This document shows positions 24,301 through 36,300 of a stretch of 64,000 bases of DNA, one piece after another. A program made the translations under genes and the position numbers. The stretch's first letter is position 1, and every line of letters begins with the position of its first letter. Origin of the DNA: Candidula unifasciata (lineage: Eukaryota; Mollusca; Gastropoda; Stylommatophora; Geomitridae); contig CAJHNH020008459.1 of NCBI GenBank assembly GCA_905116865.2, forward strand, positions 293,501 through 357,500. The letters run 5' to 3'. The notes beneath the pieces are model-generated. The model saw nothing but the letters and a program-made list of their open reading frames with translations, did not search any database and was not told the DNA's origin.

Positions 24301-27300
24301 AGAAGATAATGGATAGATGGAGTTAAAAACTTGCTGAAACTTATCATATCACCATGCAGCAAGCAAATAAGCATGCATTATCCTGGAAACCAACCATGAG
24401 CCGTTCCTGTGACACCCAACAGCATTAAGCAGAGAAAGACAACAGATAGAGATAGATGCATCATTTTGGTTCAGTTTGTGCAAGTTGTAATCAGTTTAGA
24501 AAAATAAGATATTAGAAACAAATCTAGAAAATAAGATGTTAAAAAGAATCATACAAGAAAATAAACATAGCTGCGTATTGTATCTTTCAGTGAAATAGAG
24601 GACAGCAACAAAGTATTTACTCAAAGTGCCAAAGCTAAACAGATTCAGAGGCTGGCAGACACAGGACAGTTGTACAAAAATGAGCCTGGCCTGACTGACG
24701 CTTCCACCATGCCAGCAAATCCATCGAGACAGTCGTACGATGACAGGACTGTCATTAATGCAAACACAAGGAGCATAGCTGCACTAGCCGCCAAAAAGAG
24801 ATATCAGGCCACCACAGTTAGTGGAGCCAATGAAAGATTTGGTGCACGCCCCCTGTACCGCCCCCAGCCTCATATAGACGATAGTAACTTTGATGATTTT
24901 GGTAGTATTCTGACTCCAAGTCGACTTGCGCAGCATAACCGCAATATGGAGGACAGTTCATTTGGGTTTGGAATTGGTGATGATGCTTTAGAGAAAGTCA
25001 GTGTCTTTACTGATCAGAGCTTGCCACCTCTACGAACTATTGGGGGAATCGGCAGTAGACATATTCTGGAGCAAGAAGAGGCTAGAAGAGCTGCTGTCCG
25101 TTATAATGGAAACAGTAACAGTAATGGGAGCCACCTTGAGGTACGTCATGTAAAGTATGGAGTCACCTTCTTGTTCTTGTTTTTTTCTTCCTCTAGTTCT
25201 TGTCCTTGTTGTTTTTCTTCCTCTTGTTCTTGTTCTTGTTGTTTTTCTTTCTCTTGTTCTTGTTGTTTTTCTTCCTCTTGTTCTTCTACTTCTTCCTCTC
25301 ATTTTTGTTGTTGTTGTTCTTTTTCCTCTTCTCCTCCTCCTCCTCCTCTTCTTCTTCTTGTTCTTTTTCTTCTTATTGTCTTCTTCTTCTTTTCAGCGTT
25401 CTTTGGCCGTAAACCCCAGCGGAAAGCTCTGATAGTTTATCCACTCCTGGACTTTAATCTTGATCCAGAACTTGAGTTTTGCATGCATATCCATTTTACG
25501 GATCTGGCTTATTTCTGTACACACTGTTGGTTCCTTGCCTCTCAGGCAGACTCACTCTAACTTTGAAGGATACATGCTTAATGAGTCTCATCCTACAGCA
25601 GGCTTGTAAAAGGGGTGGTGGATCTATTCTTTGTTTTCCAAAATGCATCCTCTGAACCTATACGGGAAAAGTGTGCAGTGCAGAATTGATCATAATATGA
25701 GATTTTAGGTCGTGTGGACACTAACAATCATCATCATCCTATTTAGCCATTTTATGTCACATAGGGCTTGCAACCTAGCCCTTCATTCCTTTCATTCCAT
25801 CAGCTGCACTGATCAGCAAAAATGGGATTTGAACCCATACCACTGACTCAGCATGCAAGCACACTAACTTAGATCCTAAGTGACATCTACAATTAAAACT
25901 GTAAATGTTCTAGCTGGAAATGTGGTATGTATTTTTCAGAAGTCACGAAATCAAACGAGAACCACCTCCAAGCGACAGAGAAGTAAGCAAAGAAGGAAAC
26001 TCTCCACTACTAATGGTCTCAGACTCAAGGGTAACAAATCATTCATTATTTATAATTGGTTTTATTAAAAAAAAAGGTTTGGCTAGTTGGCATTCCAGTA
26101 GAAACCAAGCTGTAAGGACCAGAAAAAGACGTGTCACACCACAGACTTCACAGAGGTATGTGGCTTTTTCATGAAAACCACTGGCAGGGAGAATGAAAAT
26201 AAAAGAAGATTCATTATTTTTCTTCTCTTGTCTACTTGTCCCTCCTCTTTCTTCTCCCCCCGCCCCCACCCACCCCCTTCACACCTGTGGTCTACTGTAG
26301 AAATGTGCTTACCATAATTTCATGAAGCATTTTTACAAGCATGTCCAAACCACCTCCATCTTCTTCCTGTTGTAATGTTTGCCACTGGTGAAGAATATTA
26401 GGTATATCTAAGTAAATCATACTGTCTCTAGGTACACTACATCTCACCAAAGAAAGACACTCATACAAAGAGTAATAAAGACATCTTGAAAGAAATTAAC
26501 TGTAAAAGATTGATTTGGCTGTTTGTTACAGAGGTCGTCTTTAAAAGCAAGGAATAATACTGCATCCTACAAGGCATGTCGTAAGAGGCGATTATGTGCA
26601 GGGTTGGGCTCTGGTTTTGCTACCTCATCCCATAAACCTCTATAGATCCAACCACCCCCTCCCCCCTCCACCATTCCCCCAAATATGTTTGCAATTGTTT
26701 AATTTGATAATATATGTGATTGTTTCAAAATGCAACACATAACTGAGGTATGGCCTTAAGTTATGTTTTATTATGTTGCAGCCGACGATGCTTCGACTGT
26801 GAGATCTATTACACCAAATACTGTACACTCGGACAAGAACAAACGAATCAGCAATACCTCTAGCACACGCAAGAATAAGAAATGTAAGTCTCAAAAGTTG
26901 TTTCTTTGTATTTGTCAGTCTATGAGGTAGCCATGTTAGTGAGGCAGCTGAGACATTTGTTTGCTGACACAGTAGTACAGATCAAATCTCTGTCCGGATA
27001 GATTGTTAAAATTGACCAGCGCCTGTAAGTCAGTTAAAGTAAACATTTCGGGAATAAGCAACTTATGAATGTGAATCATGGACTCATGCTCAATCACTGA
27101 AGAAATCAATGGGAGCTATTGAAATGAAATGCTACAGAAAATTCTTAAAATACCATGTACCAAAAAGTTCAACACATACAAGTATATCCTGAGCATCGAG
27201 GAAAATTGGCTCATAAACAGCACCCTGTCCCAAAAGCTGAGGTATTTGGGTCAAGTTAATTATCATTATCTTGTATATCGTGGTCTAGTTAGTTAATCAA

Positions 27301-30300
27301 CAGATTCTGCATATCAAACCAGTCAGTCCATAGGTGCTAAGATCCCCTCCTCAGTAAAGATCACATGCAGCTGCTAATGATACCAAATGTATGTTTGTTT
27401 CTTCTTCTGTGGCTTCCTGCATAGTGTTCTTGTCTGGCCTCACCTTATCTCCTTTGTGGTTCTTACATGGTCATGGATGCAAATTCAGTCATTGTTTAAT
27501 AAAAAAAAGGTCTTATCTAGAGCATTCAGTATATCCGGCTGCACTGTTGATCATTTGTCTTCCATTTTAGCATTACTTTCAAGCCTATATGCTCATCTGT
27601 TTTTCTTCTCACATCTTCATGACCTGATATGAAAATGATCTTTGTGGATCATGACCACCTCAGAGACTTGTGAATCATGACCACCTCAGAGACTTGTGGA
27701 TCATGACCACCTCAGAGACTTGTGGATCATGACCACCTCAGAGACTTGTGGATCATGACCACCTCAGAGACTTGTGGATCATGACCACCTCAGAGACTTG
27801 TGGATCATGACCACCCCAGAGACTTGTGGATCATGACCACCTCAGAGACTTGTGGATCATGACCACCTCAGAGAAAGCATGCCCGAATGAAGGTCCCTCT
27901 TCAGCCAGGTTATTGCTTTAATAACTGCCACCATGAGCTTCATAGTCAGACTACTTGTATGAGCGAATGGAAGAAGAAGACTTTTTGTATGTAACATGTG
28001 GGGATCTAACACATTAAAACCACAACAGCTGATGTGTTGCCCCCTTTCACCCCAGTGACCTAAAAAAAAAAAAGCCATGTACCTGTAATTTTGTGATAAA
28101 AAGAAATTCCTGGAAAAACCTCCAGAAAAACAATAATTTTACACAAAAATTTAACAAAATCAAGTTTATCATCCAAACCTAAAACAAATACCAATACAGC
28201 ACGAGGGAAGTAATCAGTAAAAACAAATGCGGCATAGAATCAACTGGTTTTTATCACTTGGAAAATGTAAACTAACTAAATTATAACACTTACTTCACCC
28301 TGTGATGCTGTCACCCAGTAACCATTGTAGCCAATGGGAAAAAATGTGACTTAGAAATTTCTTTATGGAAGCAATTTAAAAAAAAAAAACACAACTCCAA
28401 TAAATGCTGTTAATATAATATAAATTTAGTTATCGCCTATTATGCTGAACATTTATGCAGATGCAGTGAATTTTGTAAGACAGAGACAATGATGATAGGA
28501 AGACATAAAGACAATTTAGAAATTAAATTAAAAAAACAATACCCTGAGACAAACAGAGGAATTTAAGTATTTGGGAGCAATTTTTACATCGACGGAAAAC
28601 TGGACAGAGAAATTAGCTCCAGATGTGCCAAAGCTAATCAAGTAATGGGGCAACTATCTCCCCTGTTGACACACAAGCAGATACCTCGGAGTACTAAAGT
28701 GAATCTTATCAGAATTATTTTTTTGGCCAACACTATGCTATCAATGCCAAACATGGACACTTACATCCTCCAATGAACGTAAAATTGTGACAACAGAGAT
28801 GAAATGCCTTAGAAGAGCTGCAGGAGTTTCAAGGAAAGACAGAATACGAAATCATGAAATCAGACGAATGCTAGGAATAAAGTCAGTCTTACAGGTCATC
28901 AAAGAACAACAAATGAAGTGGTTTGGACACCTAACAAGAATGCCCTGGTACTATCCACCACAGCGAGCCACACTAAAACGTTACAACGGGTATAGAGCTC
29001 GGAAAAGATGGAGTGATGGCATTAAGAACAGACTTACAGAAATGAACATCAGTCTTAATAGTGCTCTTGACAGAGCCCATCAACGAACATTACATCTCCC
29101 CCCGACACTTCGATGAGGTACAAGGTGGAAGAGAAGAAGAAGAAGAAGTAATTTTGTCAGCCAGACATCTCATAAATATGTCTCTGTAGCAGGGCTATTC
29201 AACTGGTGACCCTCAGAGGCCTAGTAGGTGGCACATGGATATTTGCCAGTTGTATAGTATTAATGATCTTTCTATGCTTGGGGTCAAGCCACAGACCTGT
29301 GACGATCCTCTTTAGCAAGTCAGGAAAAGTAGCTTTAACAGGGAAATGATACAGCCAAAATTGTCAGATTGCAGCTTCTCGGAGCGAATGGCTTAGATTC
29401 ATCGATCAAATAGAGGCCAGCTGAGTGGTAGACATTTTAGAATCCTAACTTGCACAGTTCATGGCAACTGCATTAGCCATACAACCACAAATCCTAAAGT
29501 TAAAAATTATAAACCAACTATAGGCTGACACTTACTTCATGTGTGACACTTACTTCATGTGTGACAATTATTTCACATGTGACACTGACTTCATGTGTGA
29601 CACTTACCTTCATGTGTGACACTTACATCACGTGTGACACTGACTTCATGTGTGACACTTACTTCACGTGTAACACTTACTTCACGTGTGACACTTCATT
29701 TGTGACACTTACTTCATGTGTGACACTTCACGTGTGACACTGACTTCATGTGTGACACTGACTTCATGTGTGACACTTACTTCACGTGTGACACTGACTT
29801 CATGTGTGACATTGACTTCGTGTGTGACACTTACTTCATGTGTGACACTTAATTCATGTGTGACACTTAATTCATGTGTGACACTTACTTCATGTGTGAT
29901 TACTTCACGTGTGACACTAACTTCATGTGTGGCACTTACTTCACGTGCGACACTGACTTCATGTGTGACACTTACTTCATGTGTGACACTTACTTCATGT
30001 GTGACACTGACTTCATGTGTGACACTTACTTCATGTGTGACACTTACTTCATGTGTGACACTTACTTCACGTGTGGCACTGACTTCATGTGTGACACTTA
30101 CTTACTTCACATGTGGCACTGACTTCATGTGTGACACTTACTTCACGTGTGGCACTGACTTCATGTGTGACACTTACTTCATGTGTGACACTTACTTCAC
30201 GTGTGACACTGACTTCATGTGTGACACTTGCTTCACGTGTGACACTTACTTCATGTGTGACACTTACTTCACGTGTGACACTTACTTCACTTTATTATGC

Positions 30301-33300
30301 GGACGTAGAAATTTCTGTATGAAAACAATTTTTAAAAAAAGTAAATCCTATTAAATGCTTTTTTTTTTTTTACAAAATTTAGTCATCCCCTGTTAACGCT
30401 GAACATTTGCACAGCTGCAATGAATTTTATTAACTAGACATCTCATAAATATGTATCTGTAGCAGGGCTATTCAACTGGTGACCCATGGCGGCCTAGCAA
30501 GTGGCACATGGATCATTGCCAGTTGTATTGTATTAATGATCTTATTAATGATCTATGGACAACTTCCGGCATGGCGGCGCTAGCAACCAAGATTATTTCA
30601 AGGCAAACACTTTGCGTAGTGAATCGGTTTTCATCGCTCAAATCAAACCTCTTACCAATTCAAACACCTGACGGCAATGTTTTCCACCGCTGCATACTCG
30701 AGAATATCAGGTTTCCTTACTTGTTACTTCGTTGGTTACACTGGCTGTGGTAGGTCGGGTTCGCGAATGGAAGAGGAAATAATTACAGACATTTGGAGTT
30801 TTATTTTTACAAGTAGTACCCCTTTCTTTGCGAGGACATCTCATCAGGCTACACAGACATAGTTATGTCGTACAGGGGCGACACTGTGCTGATGGGCGTT
30901 ACGTCTCTGGCCCCTTCCCCAGCACGACGGCACCACTGGGGTAACGTTAATAAACTCTCACTAATTAAATATGGTAGACATTTTTTATGAATTCAATCCT
31001 CGCCAGAGCTACGGATTTCGTGCGTCCGTACTGAGATCCGATGCAGCAGCATCTACACGCTACAGAAGGAAAAGAGGACAACATGGTAGAAAACGGCGCA
31101 ATAGACGTGCTGGTGCACGCAAAAACCAATCTAAATCAGAACGCCTTGGCAAGGGAAATCTCCGCATTCTTTGCTGGAACTGCAGGAGTGTTCGACAGAG
31201 AGGCCCAATCTTGGAGAAACTGATATATGATGCTGATGTAATCGCACTTCAGGAGACCCGGCTGAATACAGAAGAAGCTCTGAATGTCTCAGGCTTCCAA
31301 ACGTACTACAACAGCAAACACCTAGGCCAAGCGATCCTGGTCAGGCGCGGAATAACATCCTCAGTTGTAGACACGAGTGCATGGAACAACAACGAAATTC
31401 AGGTTCAGGCCGTAAAGGTAGACGGAAGTAAACCTTTCACACTAATCAACATCTATGCCTGTAATGATAAAGTTGACAAAGAAAAGTGGACAATTTTAAG
31501 TGACATATGCGAGCAGATAACCACCGACATCATTATGTGTGGGGACTTCAATGCCAAAGGGCGTCTATGGGGCAATCTGACGGTCAATAAACAGGGCGAG
31601 GCACTGGAGGAAGCACTAACAGACACGGATTTAATCTGCTTGAATGATGGCAGACCCACCAGAATCCCCGACAGAGAAGGTGATACTGACAGTGCCCTTG
31701 ATCTCACGCTGGTCTCTCCCAGTATAAGTGCACTTTGCCAGTGGGGCGTACTGGGACATCATGGAAGCGACCACCTTCCATGTTGGATTCTGGTCAAAAA
31801 AAAACAATCTGCACAAGGTATCAGAGACCAGCCACTTCTTTCCAGTATGCTGCAAATCAGCCTGATGTAATTGGGCGTCTGCGAGACAGGTCACGCAGAA
31901 CACCGGGAAAGAAGAAAGCTATCTTTCAACAACCCCCATGGTGGACTCCTGAAGTCGCAGAAGCCTGGACAGAGAAACGAGGTGCCACCAAAGACTGGGA
32001 GAAATGCAGAAAGTCTTCGAATTTTACTGAGGCGCAGAAACAAGACGTTAAACACAAAAAAGACAGACTCACTGAACATTTCAAACAACTCGCAAAGGAG
32101 TCTAAGCACACAATGTGGGAACATTTTTGTCAAGAAATAGGTTACGAAAAATCTCTCAGAAAATTCTGGCGGCTCCACCAAAAGATGAACGGAGGCAAAC
32201 AAACCTCTGTTATGCCCGAGCTAAAAATGGACAACGGGGTGGTGTTAAAATCGGATAAAGACAAAGGGGAGGCTATCCTGCACAGATTTCTCCTGCAGAC
32301 GGAAAAGAAAGACAGGGAAGATAGGGAGCAGATGAAACAGAATTTACATGATATCCAGATAGCTGAAATCGAGGAAGACGATGATACAGTATACATCTCA
32401 ACGGACTGCATCAAAGCAACACTGAAGACCTGTCCAGACACAGCTCCAGGTCCTGATGGCATTAGATACAGCGACTTCAAAAGCCTCGATATGACAGATA
32501 TGGATGAACTTTCCACGATTTTTAACAACACCATGAAAACTGGCATTATTCCTGATGACTGGCTCCACAGCTATCTCAGACCAGTTCCTAAGCCAGGAAA
32601 AGACCACACGAGAATAAATGGCTATAGGATCATAACACTTCAGAACACGGTAGGAAAACTCATGGAAAAAATCGTTGCCAGAACGTTAACCCAAAAATTA
32701 GAGTCGGGTGGTCTATTACCCGCTACACTAGGAGGTTACCGACCAGGAAGAGATACATGGTGCAATGCTGCAGTTTTTGCTTACGACACATATGAGGGTT
32801 TCCAGGAGGGAATGGAAACTGCTGCAGCCGCTATTGACTTAGAAGATGCGTACAACAGCGTCCCATACAACATGCTCATCAGACTGCTGTTGGATATGCA
32901 GATAGAGACAAAGTTGGTCAACTGGATAGCAGCAGCGTTTTTTGAAAGAACAGTGTCGCTTCGATGTGGTAAATGGGCATCCGAACCTCAACGAGTCCTA
33001 ATGGGTCTGCCACAGGGATCACCACTGTCGCCTGTGCTCTTCAATGTGTACACAGCAGGAGTCACTAGTGCACAACGCGTAGGTCTAGGTAGAACAATGT
33101 CGTATGCAGATGATATTCTTGTTTACCGTCGAGGTAAAAACAGGCAGGAAATTACAACCACACTACAACACGAACTGGACAGACTTAGTGAGTGGTGCCA
33201 GGAATCAAGAGCTCAAGTGAACCCGTCCAAAGCCTCCTTAACATGGTTCTCTCTAAATACTCACATCGTCAATACACCAACGCCAGTCGTAAGCATATGT

Positions 33301-36300
33301 GGTGTGGACATTGAGAGAACGGACACCATGAAATACCTGGGTATGACATTTGACAGATGCTTGTCATACAAATGCCACGTAGACAACGTCATACTTAGAG
33401 CCAGAAAAGGTCTGACAGCACTCAAGGTGCTAGCAGCAGCTGATATTGAACAACGCCTACTTTTCCTTCTCTATCAAGGGCTTGTGCTTAGCGTCATTGA
33501 CTATGGTCTTGGCCTCCTCACTGTCAGCAAAACCCAGCTAGAAAGACTGGACCGAGTACAAAATGAGGCCATGAGACTCATACTCGGCTGCACAAAAGAC
33601 ACCTCCTGCAACGCCATGCGTTATGTCCTGGGTTTGCCAACGATGACTAGCAGATACAAAGTGGCACAAGTCAAGGCTTACATGAGGGTATCGGCAGACG
33701 CTAACCACCCATTGCACAAAGCTATATACGACACAAAAGGAACGCGTCTCAAAAGAGGCCGCTCTTGGATGGCAAAGGCTGAGAATTTGATCCAGCAGGT
33801 ATGTGACCTACGCGTTATCAGGCACGGAAAAGAATGGATGAATACACCAGTAGACATGCATGGCATCTCTAAGGTTGTCATCACACTAGGAAGGTACTGT
33901 CGGGATCAGATTCCTGCGGCCATAGACACAGAAGTAAGGGAACTGATAGATCAGCATTCAGACCCAGAAGATATCATCATCTACACAGATGGGTCCGTGA
34001 AGCGCGGATCAAGGTCAGCATGGGCATACACAGCGCAAAGAAGGGGGAAAACAATACATGAGGACAGCGGCGCTTACCAGACAACCACGTCAAGCATGAC
34101 CATGGAAATAGCCGCTGCTTCTAGAGCTTTAGCATGGGTATCCGAGCAAACCGCCACACAAGCAGTAATTGTCTCAGACTCAATGAATATGCTTCAGAAA
34201 ATAGCAACAGGCAGTATGCGCTCTGAATGGATAGAAAGCATTCGGAAATCGCACTTAACTTCCGTAACCTGGATCTACACACCGGGTCATGCGGGCGTAA
34301 AGGGAAATGAGCGAGCGGACCAACTGGCAAGCACAGCACTAATGATTGCGGGAAAAAGCATGGACAGAGCAGATATCGTTAACGCTGTACGTACTGGGCT
34401 AGTGGATAATATCGAATCCCTGACACTAACACGATTGCGTGACATGGGAGTTAAGCATGGTGAAGCACGTCTTTGCCGTCTGCGAGGCCGAGAAAGGAGA
34501 CAATATAACCAGCTTCTCATGGGGACAATTAGTAGAAGTACTTTGGAGTGGCTGCTGCTTCGGAGGACTGCGCACGCATGGGTATGCCCAATGTGCAGTG
34601 ACGTCGATTGTGATAACAAAACACAAAATAACATTTTATAGGAAGTCGGCATTCTGAAACCCAAGTTCAAGGTGTCTCCTTCGTGCCAAAGAACTGCATG
34701 GCTGTTGGGTGAACAGTCGTTAACGAAGGCAGTCAGGTCGTTGTAGGGGCGACGCCTGCTGGTGGATGTAATGTCCTAAGTCCCTTTCCCAGCTAATAGT
34801 GAGGGTACTGCTGGGGTGACCATTTGTTAACCCCTCACATAATGCTTCAAGTCACAGTGGACACTAGGCACGACCACTTTTTTTTTTTTTTTTTTTTTTT
34901 AAAGCCGTGGCAGTTCTGCCAGGCGGTGGCCGTTGCATTTTTGCTCCATTTGTAGACTGGAAGGATATAGTTTCGTCACCCAGCTTCTGAGTTGAGTGCA
35001 TGGTGTGACACTGTGAGCTACGAGTGTTTTTCGTTGGCACAGGAGCGGAGCAACAATGGGGTGACCCGTTTGCTATGATGCTGAAACTAGGATTACCAGA
35101 TCTTTCTATACTGGGGGGAGGGGAAGGGGGAGGCCAAGCCACTGGCCTGTGATGATATTTTTGGCAAAATTTTGACCCCTCAGTAAACCTACTTAAATAC
35201 CCCTGCTCTATAGCACGTTGAGAAAGCAGTTTTACGGGTAAATGTACCAAGGACAGTGTCGGTTTGCAGCTGCTTAGAGTGAAAAGCTTAGATTCATTGA
35301 TCAAATAGAGGCTGACTGAGTGGTAGACATTCTAATATCATAACTTGCACAGTTCATGGCAACTGTATTAGCCAAACAACCATAAATCCTGAGGTTTAAA
35401 AAAACCACCCCCCCCCCCCCCCCCCCCCCCCCCACTATGTCATGTACCTCCTTAACAAATAAATACAAATTGTGCCATGTCCACTACGAAAGTTGGCTGC
35501 AACGTATCTACTCTTAAACCTACCAGACCTGAGGCGCTGAACCTAACTGTCCCCTATACCTGAGTTCCTGGGCATTAACATGAAAAAAACCAACATGAAT
35601 GATGAAAATATTAGTTACATGCAAACAAGTGTTTAGAATAAAATCAAACTTGAAGACATTGTAGAAAATAGGTTAACCTTTCATCTAGCGCCAATCTTCC
35701 CCCCTTTGTGTGCCAATACACCTAGCAGGATCAGCCTTGTTTCACAAAGTGAGCACAAGATGTTGCTGTTTGAGGGACACACCCCCTTCTCTTACTATCG
35801 ATCTAGTTTTAAATCTATAATTTTCATAATTCTTCTCCTCACTCTAGCTCTTACTGACTGTGTCACTTTAACTGGGAACATATTTTTCATGAACGTATTC
35901 ACAGTCTGAATTACCCAAAGTATCGATCACCTGTTGGACTGTGAAAAGCCTAGACCTACGTCACTTTCTTGTCAAAGCCGCTCGTTTCATTGAGATTTTT
36001 CCGAAATTTTTTCACATTAAACCACACAAAGAAATCTAAACACACGTGGGAAGTCATTCGCAATGACTAACCACAAAGTCTGATAGCAATTAGCTGGTTA
36101 TTTTTAGTCTGTGACGCATATTTTTCATGTACAACGTAAATACTCGAAAAATCGGGTCAGCAGTCTGGTAGGGTTAACTGTAAATATTACCTAATGAGGC
36201 TCCATTGTCTTCCACATGCGGCATGTTTATCACTGCCTGTTAGCCAGGAGAATGGTCTTTCTCTAAACTGTCCACCATGGGAATCAGATCCTGGCAAACC

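Larger units (their letters stand above)
28280..29515. repeat. Segmental duplication, copy 1
   Basis: Matches 29525-35403 once insertions are removed. Shared blocks are tagaaatttct (28362/30305), tatgctgaacatt-like, agacatctcataaatatg, gcagggctattcaactgg, gattcatcgatcaaatagag and cttgcacagttcatggcaac. Copy 1 holds a LINE at 28477-29149 and only about one unit of the 18-bp repeat at its left edge (aacacttacttcaccctgtg). Confidence 0.8.
30555..34878 (+). mobile_element. Non-LTR retrotransposon with EN, RT and RNase H
   Basis: About 4.3 kb with a ~415-bp 5' leader, an AP-type endonuclease frame, an RT-RNase H frame and a ~240-bp 3' UTR. Domain order EN-RT-RNH places it near the I superfamily (I/Nimb-like); the clade is not certain. 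No separate gag-like ORF1 is present. The element is nearly intact: its only coding lesion is a one-base frame change at a run of nine A (31796-31804). It is inserted in a hAT-like MITE within the last KIF19 intron, on the gene's strand. Confidence 0.9.
29525..35403. repeat. Segmental duplication, copy 2
   Basis: The second copy of the 28280-29515 segment, enlarged by the 18-bp array (29530-30295) and by a ~4.5-kb insertion (30543-35097) inside its hAT-like element. It ends at about 35403 in a run of 26 C. Confidence 0.8.

Noticed and set aside
25157..25432. Leucine/phenylalanine-rich frames resembling membrane proteins
   Set aside because: Translations of a pyrimidine-rich simple tract next to a splice donor.
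26093..26156. Possible extra KIF19 exon reading [13 protein letters not shown]
   Set aside because: It has acceptor- and donor-like ends, but its phase does not connect the exon ending 26030 with the exon starting 26782 without a stop, and those two already connect directly.
29716..30354. 212-codon Thr/Ser/Cys/Val-rich frame
   Set aside because: An 18-bp minisatellite whose length is a multiple of three; no stop arises by design of the unit.
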